Counted from the stretch's first letter, positions 16,886-25,325 are shown. The stretch: DNA of 64,000 nucleotides from Reyranella sp. CPCC 100927 (GCF_007859315.1 NZ_VOHA01000001.1:186001-250000), one strand, 5' to 3'. Program-made: numbers and translations. Notes: generated by a model not told the origin, from the sequence alone.

Positions 16886-17044
16886 ATGAGCCGTCATCGC
16901 ACCGCCGCATTGATCACCAATATCGAAACCGATGACCTGGTCACGACGCCAGAAGCTGCCAACGACAACGACGATTTCGACGCCTTTGCCAGCGATGTCG
17001 TTGCCATCCTGCTCCAGGACGGGCTTAAGCTGCTCGCCGGCTAA
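16886..17044 (+). CDS. Small acidic protein of 52 residues, unknown function
   Basis: A 52-residue frame starts at the ATG at 16886 with an excellent ribosome-binding site (GGGGAG seven bases upstream) and ends with TAA at 17042-17044. The N-terminus is basic (MSRHRTAALI). The middle is strongly acidic and Asn/Asp-rich (EAANDNDDFDAFASD), and the end is amphipathic and hydrophobic (VVAILLQDGLKLLAG). It lies alone between the efflux operon and a membrane-protein gene. The precise ribosome-binding site and non-random composition favour a real gene. It is not recognisably a toxin, an antitoxin or a RiPP precursor. Confidence 0.6.
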   Translation: MSRHRTAALITNIETDDLVTTPEAANDNDDFDAFASDVVAILLQDGLKLLAG

Positions 17045-17080
17045 AGCCCCACCGTCCTGTCACGGACAGGCTCTGACACC

Positions 17081-17887
17081 ATGACCAGCACCTCCATTCA
17101 GCGGATCCTGCACCAGCCACCGGGCGAGAAGACGGTGCTGCCGCTGATGTCGGCGATCGGGCTGGGCTTCGCCGTCTTCGTGCTGATGAGCGTCATCCCC
17201 TCGGCGCTGGGCTTCGTATCGTACGGCCTCGGCATGGGCGCCCTGGTGGCGTTGTCCCTCGCGGGACTGTCGTGGGGCTATCGCACGGGCATCCTGTCGA
17301 TCCTCGGCGCGACGTTCGTGGCGCTGCTGCCGGCCGCGCTGGCGGTGGGCGGCACTGACGACCTCAAGACCGCCCGGCGGATAACGGCGGCCGAGATTCC
17401 CATTGCCGACGCGCCGGTGCGCACTGACGCCCAGGTGCTGATCTTCAGCGACGTGCGGGTCGCCACCGATTTCACGGTGACCTGGACCACGCGCAGACCC
17501 AGCGGCCAGGAGCTGCACTATGCCATGGCGCCCCTGGTCCCCACGGACTGGCAGCGCAGCGCGCCGGTGCCGGCGTGGCGCGTGTGCAGTGGCGGCGATG
17601 CCGACTGGTGCCCGTGGGCGCTGTCGCAGCCCGTGCGGGCGACGCAGCGTGTGTCGGCCGCCGATGAGGAGCGCTATCGCTCGAGCATGGCCGAGATGAC
17701 CAAGCGCTTCGGTTTGACGCCAGCGCCGGGCGCGCCATTGCTGCAGCTCACCACGCCGCCGTCGCAGCGCGCCGAGGCGGCCATGACCGGCGTGATCTTC
17801 ATGCCCATCCTCGGCTTCGTGGCGTGGCTGCTGGGCCTGTTGCTGTGGCGCGGCGTGCGCCGCCTGCGGCATGGCGCGGCCGGTTGA
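17081..17887 (+). CDS. Membrane protein of unknown function
   Basis: The 268-residue protein has three hydrophobic segments near the N-terminus (about residues 19-40, 46-64 and 70-90), an extracytoplasmic-looking middle domain, and one C-terminal helix (TGVIFMPILGFVAWLLGLLLW). Two cysteines in WRVCSGGDADWCPW could form a disulfide outside the cytoplasm. The topology, helices around a soluble domain of about 150 residues, is all that can be said; no family motif is recognised. It starts 36 bases after the 52-residue ORF and may be co-transcribed with it. A rho-independent terminator follows at 18035-18058. Confidence 0.7.
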   Translation: MTSTSIQRILHQPPGEKTVLPLMSAIGLGFAVFVLMSVIPSALGFVSYGLGMGALVALSLAGLSWGYRTGILSILGATFVALLPAALAVGGTDDLKTARRITAAEIPIADAPVRTDAQVLIFSDVRVATDFTVTWTTRRPSGQELHYAMAPLVPTDWQRSAPVPAWRVCSGGDADWCPWALSQPVRATQRVSAADEERYRSSMAEMTKRFGLTPAPGAPLLQLTTPPSQRAEAAMTGVIFMPILGFVAWLLGLLLWRGVRRLRHGAAG

Positions 17888-18034
17888 CCCGCCCGGCGCT
17901 TCGCTGCATAAGGCACGCCATGACCGGCGTCCGCCATCCTGATCGCGCTGCTGCGCGGCGAATGCGCTCCGTCCTCGACGAAGACGGGACGGCAAGGTGA
18001 CGCGCGGGCGATAGCATACCCCTCGATGCCTCCG

Positions 18035-18058
18035 GCCCTTCCTCGCGAAGGGCTTTTT
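18035..18058 (+). terminator. Rho-independent terminator just upstream of the MetRS gene
   Basis: The stem GCCCTTC/GAAGGGC (7 bp, five-base loop) is followed by TTTTT. It ends 31 bases before the MetRS start. It probably ends transcripts from the upstream membrane-protein gene, but since it could lie inside a metG leader it might also act as an attenuator. Confidence 0.75.
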
Positions 18059-18089
18059 CATGTCCGCACCGGACACGACGGAGGGGTCG

Positions 18090-19769
18090 ATGACCAAGGT
18101 TCTGATCACCAGCGCATTGCCGTACATCAACGGCGTCAAGCATCTGGGCAACATCGCCGGCTCGCTGCTGCCGGCCGACATCCATGCCCGCTTCTGCCGC
18201 CAGGTCGGCCATGACGTGTTGTTTCTGTGCGGTACCGATGAACACGGCACGCCAGCCGAGCTCGCAGCCCATGCCGCCGGCGGCGCAGTGGCCGACTACT
18301 GCGCGCGCCAGCATGCGATCCAGGCCGACATCTACCGGCGCTTCGGTTTTTCCTTTGATCATTTCTCGCGCACGTCGGGGGCGGCCAACCACGCCCTCAC
18401 CCAGGCGCTGTTCCGGCATCTGGACGCGGCAGGCTTCATCGAAGAGCGCACGGTCCGCCAGGCCTATTCGCCAGCCGAAGGGCGCTTCCTGCCGGATCGC
18501 TACGTGATCGGTACGTGCCCCCATTGCGGGGACGCGAATGCGCGCGGCGATCAATGCGAGGCTTGCACCCGCGTTCTTGATCCGCACGAACTGATCGCGC
18601 CGCGGTCGGCGATCTCGGGTGCCGGCGACATCGAATTCCGCGAGTCGCGGCATCTGTTCCTCCGCCAGTCCGCCTTGGTGCCGCGCTTGCGCCGATGGAT
18701 CGAGGCGCAACGCGACTGGCCCCTGCTGGTGCGCTCCATCGGCCTGAAGTGGCTCGACGAGGGACTGCAGGACCGCTGCATCACGCGCGATCTGTCGTGG
18801 GGTGTGCCGGTGCCGCGGCCCGGCTTCGAGGACAAGGTCTTCTACGTCTGGTTCGATGCACCGATCGGTTACATCGCCGCCGCCGTCGAATGGGCGCAAG
18901 CATTGCCGGGACGTGACTGGCGTGCGTGGTGGGAAGGTGGGGCCGCTGTCCGCTACGTCCAGTTTCTCGGCAAGGACAACGTGCCGTTCCACACCATCGG
19001 CTTCCCCGCGACCATCATCGGTTCGGGCCAGGCGCTGAAGCTGCCCGACTACATCAAGGGCTTCCATTGGCTGGCCTATGAGGGCGGCAAGTTCTCGACC
19101 AGCCAGCGCCGCGGCATCTTCGCCGACACGGCATTGGCGGTTCTGCCCGCCGACTGCTGGCGCTGGTGGCTGGCGGCCAATGCGCCGGAGAGCGCCGATG
19201 TCGATTTCACCGTCACGCGCTTTCGCGACGGCATCAACAAGGACCTTGCCGATACGTTCGGCAACCTGGTCAACCGCTGCCTCACGTTCACCGCCGCGGC
19301 CTTCGACGCCGCGGTGCCGGCCGACGGCGAGCCGGGACCGCGTGAACAGCAGCTGGCGAGCGACCTCGACCATCACCTGGGCCGGCTTCGCGGCTATCAC
19401 GAGGCGCTCACGTTGCGTCATGCCGCGGAAGGCGTACGGACGATCTGGCGGTTGGCGAACAGCTATCTTGCCGAGACGGCGCCCTGGACGGTGATCAAGA
19501 CCGATCGGAACCGTGCCGCGGTCATCATCAGGACCGGCGTCAATCTCGTGCGGACGGCGGCGGTCGTCGCCTGGCCTTTCATTCCCGACGCCGCATCGCG
19601 CGTGCTGCGTGCCCTGGGCGAGGAGGTGGGCATTCCGCCATGGGTGGCAAGTGGCGTGCAGGCGCTGGGTGCCGTCGAGGCTGGCCGCTGCATCAGCGTA
19701 CCGCCGGTGCTGTTTCCCAAGATCGGCGACGACATCGAGCGCCGGCTGACGGGCGCCGCGCACCATTGA
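18090..19769 (+). CDS. metG: Methionyl-tRNA synthetase, divergent (KFSTS) type
   Basis: The 559-residue class I synthetase has the HIGH-like HLGN (residue ~18) and a four-cysteine zinc knuckle (CPHC...CEAC, residues ~143-160). It also carries the WGVPVP and FYVWFDAPIGY methionine-site motifs and an anticodon domain beginning with DLADTFGNLVNRCL. The second active-site signature reads KFSTS (near residue 333) instead of KMSKS, so the second lysine is missing. The C-terminal tRNA-binding extension of E. coli MetRS is absent. It charges tRNA-Met in the cytoplasm. The ATG at 18090 has GGAGG at ideal distance; the in-frame ATG at 18060 lies too close to the terminator. It could be the only MetRS or a second, drug-tolerant copy. 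Confidence 0.88.
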   Translation: MTKVLITSALPYINGVKHLGNIAGSLLPADIHARFCRQVGHDVLFLCGTDEHGTPAELAAHAAGGAVADYCARQHAIQADIYRRFGFSFDHFSRTSGAANHALTQALFRHLDAAGFIEERTVRQAYSPAEGRFLPDRYVIGTCPHCGDANARGDQCEACTRVLDPHELIAPRSAISGAGDIEFRESRHLFLRQSALVPRLRRWIEAQRDWPLLVRSIGLKWLDEGLQDRCITRDLSWGVPVPRPGFEDKVFYVWFDAPIGYIAAAVEWAQALPGRDWRAWWEGGAAVRYVQFLGKDNVPFHTIGFPATIIGSGQALKLPDYIKGFHWLAYEGGKFSTSQRRGIFADTALAVLPADCWRWWLAANAPESADVDFTVTRFRDGINKDLADTFGNLVNRCLTFTAAAFDAAVPADGEPGPREQQLASDLDHHLGRLRGYHEALTLRHAAEGVRTIWRLANSYLAETAPWTVIKTDRNRAAVIIRTGVNLVRTAAVVAWPFIPDAASRVLRALGEEVGIPPWVASGVQALGAVEAGRCISVPPVLFPKIGDDIERRLTGAAHH

Positions 19770-19820
19770 TGACGACGCGGCACTTTCGTTACGCCACAGC
19801 GGGCGGTCACCGACGCATTT

Positions 19821-19835
19821 GTGCATCGTATGCAC
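19821..19835 (+). promoter_or_regulatory. Operator-like inverted repeat upstream of the permease
   Basis: A perfect GTGCAT-CGT-ATGCAC palindrome lies 44 bases before the permease start, a typical place for a repressor site of the GntR or similar families. No regulator gene is adjacent. A related half-site pair (GTGCA-CGT-TGCAC) occurs at 53526-53538. Confidence 0.35.
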
Positions 19836-19879
19836 TGTGAACCTGTGCCAGCGTGCCGGTCCGTTGAACGAGAGTCTGC

Positions 19880-21337
19880 ATGCCTGTTCTTCTCGCGGTA
19901 GCGCCGTTGCTGCTGGTCATGGCGTTGCTGGCCAGTGGACGCGTGAGTGCCCTGCCGGCGGGCGCCGCCGGCCTGGCGGCAACGCTGCTGGTTGTCCTGA
20001 TTGCCCCGCCGGAGAATACCGCGCTGCTTCCGTTTCTGGCGTACAACACCTTTGTCGGTGCCTGGCTTGCCTGGCAGGTGATCGCCATCGTTCTCGGCGG
20101 CATCTTCTTCTATCTTTGCGTCCGGGCCCGCGATCTCGCCGGGCAGCCCGCGTCGCCGGCTTTGCCGGTAGCGGACGACCTTCACCCGCGTCTCTACTTC
20201 GTCTGCTTCCTGCTGGGACCGTTCGCCGAGGCCGTGACGGGTTTTGGTGTCGGCTATGTCATCACGCTGGCCACGGTGGTGCGGCTGGGCGTTCGTGGTG
20301 TGCCGGCGTTGGTGCTGGGCCTCTACAGCCAGAGCCTGGTGCCGTGGGGCGCGCTGGCCGCCGGCACGACTCTGGGTGCGCAGATCGCCGGCATGGAACC
20401 GACGGTACTGGGGGCTCGCAGCGCCGTGCTGCAAATGCCCATGCACGCGGCGTACCTGGCGCTGTTCTGGCATTTCCTGCGCGCATCCGGCGTGCCGCTC
20501 CGCGTCGCGCGCTGCCTGGAGGATGTCGCCTGGACCGTTGTCACGGTCGCCGCGGTGTGGCTGGCCCATGCCGTGATCGACGTCGAGATCGCCGGCGCCG
20601 CGCCCCTGGGCGCACTGGTGGCGCTGCGCTGGGTGCGCAACGAGCGGCCTGACCTGATGGCTTTGCGACGCGCGCTGCGGACATCGCTGCCCTATGTGGC
20701 ATTGACCCTGGCGCTGGTGGCGACGCGCACGGTGCCGCCGTTGCAAGCCGTGCTGAAGTCCCTGGCGGCGTGGCAGCCGTTGCCCGACCAACCGCCGTTC
20801 GCGCCGTTCTACGTCCCGGGCTTCTGGTTGCTGGTGATTGGCGCGGGCACGCTGGTGGCAGCGCGCGCACCGGCGTGGCGCGTCGTTCGTGACACGGTGG
20901 CCTCAGGGTGGCGTCCTTCCGTCGTGACGCTGTTCTTCGTCGTGATGGCTGCCTTCTATGTCGCGGCGGGCATGGCGGCGTCGATTGCCGATGCCCTGCA
21001 CGCCGCGATGGGTGTTGCCTCGGCGCTGGGCGCACCGTTGTTCGCTGCCATCGGCGGCTTTCTGACCGGCAGCGGCTCGGCATCGAATGCCATGCTGATG
21101 CCCATGCAGATCGCCGTGGCGGCCGAGGCACATGTCGATCCGTCGTGGATGGCGGCGGTACAGAACGCGGTCACCACCAACCTCACCATGCTGTCCCCGA
21201 TCCGGGTCTCGATGGGCGTTGCGATCCTGGCCCTCGCCCGGGGCGACAGTGCGGTCTACCGCGCCGCCTGGCCCCTGGCCTTGCCGCCGATTGTGGCCGG
21301 CATGGGTACAATCGGATGGCTATTGGCCGTCGGCTAG
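19880..21337 (+). CDS. L-lactate permease (LctP/LldP) family transporter
   Basis: The 485-residue polytopic protein has some twelve hydrophobic segments and the LctP hallmark GPFAEAVTGFGVG in the first half, with GGFLTGSGSASNAML and QNAVTTNLTMLSPIRVSMG in the last third. The family imports lactate, glycolate or related 2-hydroxy acids with protons. It is somewhat shorter than E. coli LldP (about 550 residues), with a reduced N-terminal region. The gene stands alone, with no lactate dehydrogenase beside it, so the substrate is uncertain. An inverted repeat 44 bases upstream may be an operator. Confidence 0.82.
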   Translation: MPVLLAVAPLLLVMALLASGRVSALPAGAAGLAATLLVVLIAPPENTALLPFLAYNTFVGAWLAWQVIAIVLGGIFFYLCVRARDLAGQPASPALPVADDLHPRLYFVCFLLGPFAEAVTGFGVGYVITLATVVRLGVRGVPALVLGLYSQSLVPWGALAAGTTLGAQIAGMEPTVLGARSAVLQMPMHAAYLALFWHFLRASGVPLRVARCLEDVAWTVVTVAAVWLAHAVIDVEIAGAAPLGALVALRWVRNERPDLMALRRALRTSLPYVALTLALVATRTVPPLQAVLKSLAAWQPLPDQPPFAPFYVPGFWLLVIGAGTLVAARAPAWRVVRDTVASGWRPSVVTLFFVVMAAFYVAAGMAASIADALHAAMGVASALGAPLFAAIGGFLTGSGSASNAMLMPMQIAVAAEAHVDPSWMAAVQNAVTTNLTMLSPIRVSMGVAILALARGDSAVYRAAWPLALPPIVAGMGTIGWLLAVG

Positions 21338-21413
21338 CGCGACAGGTGACGTCGCAAAGACGGGGCGCTAGGGTGCCCGCCGATCGTGGCAACCAAACAA
21401 CGAGGAGCATTCC

Positions 21414-22283
21414 ATGGCGAAAGTCGCCTTTCTCGGCCTGGGCGTAATGGGCTTTCCGATGGCGGGCCATCTCGTCGCCAAAGGCCACGATGTGACCGTC
21501 TACAACCGCACCTTCGCCAAGGCCCAGCAGTGGACGCAGAAGCACAAGGGCAAGGCCGCCAAGACGCCGCGCGAAGCGGCGGAAGGCAACGAGATCGTGT
21601 TCTGTTGCGTGGGTAACGACGATGATCTGCGCTCGGTCGTGCTGGGCGCCGACGGTGGGCTGGCCGGCATGAAGGCGGGCACCATTTTCGTCGACCACAC
21701 CACGGCCTCGGCCAAGGTCGCGCGCGAACTCTACGATGCGGCCAGGCAGCAGGGCATCGACTTCATCGACGCGCCCGTGTCGGGCGGCCAGGCGGGCGCC
21801 GAGAACGGCGTGCTGACCGTGATGTGCGGCGGCGACCAGGCGCCGTTCGACAACGCCAAGCCGGTCATCGACAGCTTCGCGCGCGCCTGTGTCCTGATCG
21901 GTGCGTCCGGCGCCGGCCAGCTCACCAAGATGGTGAACCAGATCTGCATCGCCGGCGTCGTGCAGGGCCTGTCAGAAGCCGTCAATTTCGGCATGAAGGC
22001 CGGCCTCGACATGGAAAAGGTGATCGGTGCCATCTCCAAGGGCGCGGCCCAGAGCTGGCAGATGGAGAACCGCTGGAAGACGATGGTCGACGACAAGTTC
22101 GAATTCGGTTTCGCCGTCGACTGGATGCGCAAGGACCTCGGCATCTGCCTCGATGAGTCCAAGACCAACGGCGCGCAGCTGCCGATGACCGCGCTGGTCG
22201 ATCAGTTCTACGCCCGTGTCCAGGCGCGGGGCGGCCGGCGCTGGGACACCTCGAGCCTGATCCAGCTCCTGGCCAAGCCATAG
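21414..22283 (+). CDS. NAD(P)-dependent beta-hydroxyacid dehydrogenase (3-hydroxyisobutyrate dehydrogenase family)
   Basis: The 289-residue protein has the N-terminal dinucleotide fold VAFLGLGVMGFPMAGHL, DHTTASAKVARE and the substrate motif FIDAPVSGGQAGAENG. The catalytic lysine lies in GQLTKMVNQ and is followed by a C-terminal helical domain ending DTSSLIQLL. Members oxidise 3-hydroxyisobutyrate, tartronate semialdehyde or related acids, or act as imine or succinic-semialdehyde reductases. The ATG at 21414 has GAGGAG upstream. The neighbours (lactate permease, GST) do not fix the substrate. Confidence 0.88.
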   Translation: MAKVAFLGLGVMGFPMAGHLVAKGHDVTVYNRTFAKAQQWTQKHKGKAAKTPREAAEGNEIVFCCVGNDDDLRSVVLGADGGLAGMKAGTIFVDHTTASAKVARELYDAARQQGIDFIDAPVSGGQAGAENGVLTVMCGGDQAPFDNAKPVIDSFARACVLIGASGAGQLTKMVNQICIAGVVQGLSEAVNFGMKAGLDMEKVIGAISKGAAQSWQMENRWKTMVDDKFEFGFAVDWMRKDLGICLDESKTNGAQLPMTALVDQFYARVQARGGRRWDTSSLIQLLAKP

Positions 22284-22387
22284 GCGCATCCAGGATTAGA
22301 AAAACTCAGCGAAGGGGTGACAAAGCCTCAGTTGTCGCAGGCGGTGATTCAAACCACCATGCCGGTTAGGACAACGGGAGGTGTCGC

Positions 22388-23035
22388 ATGTACAAACTCT
22401 ATGCGCACACGGGCTGGGGCTCGGCGCTCACCGAGGCCCAGCTCGCTTGGTACGGCTTGCCGTTCGAAACCGAGGAGGTGGGCAATCTCTTCCGATCGAA
22501 GGCGGCGCGCGAGCGCCTGACCAAGATCAACCCGTTGGCGCAGTTGCCGACGCTGGTGCTGCCCGATGGCCGCATCATGACCGAGAGCGTCGCCATCACG
22601 TTCCACTTCGCCGACAGTGCGCCGGCCGGCAGATCGCTCGTGCCGGCGTCGCCGGGCGCGGAACGCGACGCGTTCCTGCGGTGGTTGGTATTCCTGGTCA
22701 CGAACATCTACCCGACGTTCACGATCGGCGATGACACCAGCCGCTGGATTTCCGGCGACGGGCCGCGCAAGGAACTGCAAGAGGCGATGGAGGCCTATCG
22801 CGAGCGGCTGTGGCGCATGGTCGAGCCTGCTGCCAGTGACGAGGGCCCGTGGTTCCTCGGTGCCCGCTTCTCGGCGCTCGACATCTACATCTCGGTGATG
22901 ACGCGCTGGACGCCGAAGCGTGCATGGTTCGCGGCCAACGCACCCAAGCTGCATGCGATTGCACTGCGCGGCGACACGGTGCCGGAACTGGCGCCCGTCT
23001 GGCAGCGCAACTACGCGCCGCCCGCCGCTGCCTGA
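22388..23035 (+). CDS. Glutathione S-transferase family protein
   Basis: The 215-residue protein has an N-terminal thioredoxin-like domain (YKLYAHTGWGSALTEAQLAW), with INPLAQLPTLVLPDG giving the cis-proline loop and MTESVAITFHFAD the glutathione-contacting ES motif. An all-helical C-terminal domain follows, with FSALDIYISVMTRW where GSTs have the N-capping box. It would conjugate or reduce substrates with glutathione. The residue after the first strand is not a clear Cys or Ser, so the chemistry is uncertain. The start is preceded by GGGAGG. It is one of two GSTs in the window (the other at 63082). Confidence 0.85.
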   Translation: MYKLYAHTGWGSALTEAQLAWYGLPFETEEVGNLFRSKAARERLTKINPLAQLPTLVLPDGRIMTESVAITFHFADSAPAGRSLVPASPGAERDAFLRWLVFLVTNIYPTFTIGDDTSRWISGDGPRKELQEAMEAYRERLWRMVEPAASDEGPWFLGARFSALDIYISVMTRWTPKRAWFAANAPKLHAIALRGDTVPELAPVWQRNYAPPAAA

Positions 23036-23063
23036 CAGCCGGCCGCGCGATCGCCGGCGCGGT

Positions 23064-23426
23064 TCACCCGCGCCGGCTCATCGCCACGTGGCGTACGCCA
23101 ACGATCTCGCCGAGGCAGTTGCCGACATGCCGCGCGGCGTCGGGGTCCAGACCATCGACCTGCAGATCGACGCTCAGCGTGTCCTCGATGCCGTGTGCGT
23201 CGCGCTCGACACAGCGGCTGGCATGGACGACCAGCGGCACCAGGCCACGCTTGGCGACGAACTCGAGCACGCGTGGCAGCAGGCCGGGTGAGGGATCGGC
23301 GCTGACGCCGTAGCACCACACCGGCGCGTCAAGCGCATGCACCACGGGACGCGGTTGCTCGGGTGCGTGGAAACGACGGAATGACGGAGAAGAGGTGGAC
23401 GGCTCAGTGGCCGTGGCGGCAGACAT
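23064..23426 (-). CDS. Stand-alone ACT-domain protein
   Basis: The 120-residue protein carries one ACT-like domain: the first strand and loop VWCYGVSADPSPGLLPRVLEF, a helix, then DTLSVDLQVDGLD and the last strand VGVRHVAMSRR. The DPSPGLLPR loop resembles the regulatory small subunit of acetolactate synthase (IlvM/IlvN type). No synthase gene is adjacent, so it may bind an amino acid and regulate an enzyme elsewhere. About 40 N-terminal residues are Ser/Pro-rich and unconserved-looking. The ATG at 23426 has AGGAG eight bases upstream. It is divergent from the creatininase-family gene. Confidence 0.6.
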   Translation of the reverse strand: MSAATATEPSTSSPSFRRFHAPEQPRPVVHALDAPVWCYGVSADPSPGLLPRVLEFVAKRGLVPLVVHASRCVERDAHGIEDTLSVDLQVDGLDPDAARHVGNCLGEIVGVRHVAMSRRG

Positions 23427-23579
23427 GATTGCGCTCCTGAGACGGACGAACGAAATAGCCTTCGACCCGGGCCCGATGAGGGACCGGGCGGCTAATTCGC
23501 CGACCGATGAGCGCGTGCATCCGCATGGCCGCTACAGTACGCTCGCCGCCACATCGAAGCAAGATCGGCGGAGCACATC

Positions 23580-24323
23580 ATGCGCCTGCAGCTCGTCACC
23601 TGGCCCGACGTCGAGCAGTATCTCAAGAGCAGCACCGGCATCATCATTCCAATCGGTTCGACCGAGCAGCATGGCCCCAACGGCCTGGTCGGTACCGATG
23701 CCTTGACGGCGGAATTCATCGCCCACGGGGTCGGCGAGAAGACCGGCGCGCTGGTAGCGCCAACCATCGCGGTCGGCATGGCGCAGCATCATCTCGGCTT
23801 TCCGGGCTCGATGACATTGCGGCCTTCGACTCTGATCGCGGTGGTGCGGGATAACATTCAGTCCCTGATGCGCCATGGATTCACACGATTCTTTTTCGTC
23901 AATGGCCACGGCGGCAATATTGCAACGGTCACGGCGGCGTTTTCGGAGATCTATGCCGAGCGCTCTCTGCAGCGCGGCAGCAATGCCCCCTCGGTGAAGT
24001 GCAAGCTGCGCAACTGGTGGGAAGGATCAGGCAGCCGGGCACTGTCGAAGGAGCTGTATGGCAGCCAGGAAGGCAGCCATGCCACGCCGAGCGAGGTGTC
24101 GCTCACCTTCTTCATGCATCCGCAGACCGAAAAGAAGGTGCCGATGGAGCCTGAGGTGGCACCCAACGGCAGCTTTGCCGATGCCGACGATTACCGCAGC
24201 ACATTCCCCGACGGCCGCATCGGCTCGAACCCCAACCTGTCGACAGCCGCGCATGGCAAGCGCATCTACGAGATTGCCGTCGACGAAGTCGCGCGCGACT
24301 ACCTGGCGTTTGCCGCATCGTGA
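23580..24323 (+). CDS. Creatininase-family metal-dependent amidohydrolase
   Basis: The 247-residue protein has the family's metal-binding motifs: IIPIGSTEQHGPNG, TDALTAE, the GMAQHHLGFPGSMTL loop and FFVNGHGGN, with a Glu-containing segment GSHATPSEVS later. Relatives hydrolyse creatinine, or act in riboflavin or mycofactocin pathways and on other cyclic amides. Nothing nearby defines the substrate; the next genes are an NTF2-like protein and a Nudix hydrolase on the same strand, which could form a small operon. The start is fixed by the domain's N-terminus. Confidence 0.87.
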   Translation: MRLQLVTWPDVEQYLKSSTGIIIPIGSTEQHGPNGLVGTDALTAEFIAHGVGEKTGALVAPTIAVGMAQHHLGFPGSMTLRPSTLIAVVRDNIQSLMRHGFTRFFFVNGHGGNIATVTAAFSEIYAERSLQRGSNAPSVKCKLRNWWEGSGSRALSKELYGSQEGSHATPSEVSLTFFMHPQTEKKVPMEPEVAPNGSFADADDYRSTFPDGRIGSNPNLSTAAHGKRIYEIAVDEVARDYLAFAAS

Positions 24324-24357
24324 GGATACGTGAGAACGGAAACCGACGGAGGAACCC

Positions 24358-24741
24358 ATGACCCCGACCACCGCCGAGCGCGACACGATCTTCAAGGCTT
24401 TCGGCCGCGCCTTCTTCAAGCAGGATCTCGACGCGATGTACCAGGTGGTGACGCCGGACTTCGTCTGGAGCGTCCAGGGCGGCGATGCGCCGCGGCAGTT
24501 GACGTCGCGTGAGGCAATCGTCGCGTACTTCGCCGAACGCAAGCAGCAGGTCGAGAACGTGCGCTTCCACGACGTGGTTTATCACCACGCGCCGGACGCG
24601 ACGTTCATGACCTTCCGCATTACCGGTACCGACAAGACGACGGGCCGTGCGTTCGAGAACATCGGTGTCGAGCGCTACACGTTCCGTGGTGGCAGGCTGG
24701 CCGTGAAGGACGTCTATACCAAGCTCGCCGGCGCGGCATGA
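24358..24741 (+). CDS. NTF2-like/SnoaL-fold protein
   Basis: The 127-residue protein has the cone-shaped NTF2-like pattern: an N-terminal helix, FFKQDLDAMYQVVTPDFVWSV, then TSREAIVAYFAERKQQ and C-terminal strands ending YTFRGGRLAVKDVYTKL. Members are small-molecule-binding proteins, ketosteroid-isomerase-like enzymes or subunits of oxygenases; the fold does not predict the reaction. CGGAGG precedes the ATG. Its stop overlaps the Nudix start by four bases (ATGA), so the two are translated together. Confidence 0.75.
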   Translation: MTPTTAERDTIFKAFGRAFFKQDLDAMYQVVTPDFVWSVQGGDAPRQLTSREAIVAYFAERKQQVENVRFHDVVYHHAPDATFMTFRITGTDKTTGRAFENIGVERYTFRGGRLAVKDVYTKLAGAA

Positions 24742-25325
24742 CGGGCGAGCGGGATCCGGCCGCGCGCATCCCGGGCATCGTACAGCGCTACCTGGCGCGC
24801 TTCCCCAGCGAGAAGGAGCGCCTCAGGCCGTTGCTCGATCGGCTGGCCGACCCGACGGACATGTTCGCCCGCGAGTCGATGTCGGGACATGTCACCGGCA
24901 GTGCCTTCGTCGTCGACCCCAAGCGCGACGTCATTCTGCTGATCCACCATGCGACGCTCGATCGCTGGCTGCAGCCTGGCGGTCACGTCGATGCCGGCGA
25001 AAGTCCCCGGGACGGCGCGGCCCGCGAGACCTGGGAAGAGACAGGGCTGCAACGGTTCATCCCCAGTGATTGGAGCGACGATCCCTCGCTGCCACTCGAC
25101 ATCGACCCACACATGATCCCGGCCAACGACCGGCGCGGCGAGCGCCAGCACTACCATTTCGATTTTCGCTATCTCTTCAGTGCCGATTCGACCCAGCAGC
25201 TCACAGCGCAGGACGGCGAAGTGAAGGGCGTGCGCTGGCTGCCCGTCAATTCGCTGCTGGACAACGATCCGGACGGCGTCTGGAAAATCGTGGTCGGCAA
25301 ACTGCGCGCGGTCGTGCGGCCGTGA
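24738..25325 (+). CDS. Nudix hydrolase
   Basis: The 195-residue protein contains a full Nudix box, GHVDAGESPRDGAARETWEE plus TGL, matching G-x5-E-x7-REU-x-EE-x-G-U, at about residues 78-100. The flanking strands LLIHHATLDRWLQPG and HYHFDFRYLF are typical. It would hydrolyse a nucleoside diphosphate linked to another group. The N-terminal ~60 residues are helical and may form a substrate-selecting lid. The ATGA overlap with the NTF2-like gene suggests co-translation, but their functional link is unknown. Confidence 0.9.
   Translation: MTGERDPAARIPGIVQRYLARFPSEKERLRPLLDRLADPTDMFARESMSGHVTGSAFVVDPKRDVILLIHHATLDRWLQPGGHVDAGESPRDGAARETWEETGLQRFIPSDWSDDPSLPLDIDPHMIPANDRRGERQHYHFDFRYLFSADSTQQLTAQDGEVKGVRWLPVNSLLDNDPDGVWKIVVGKLRAVVRP

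Noticed and set aside
17799-19835. 678-codon minus-strand frame opposite the MetRS gene
   Set aside because: Antisense to a complete synthetase; no motif and biased composition.
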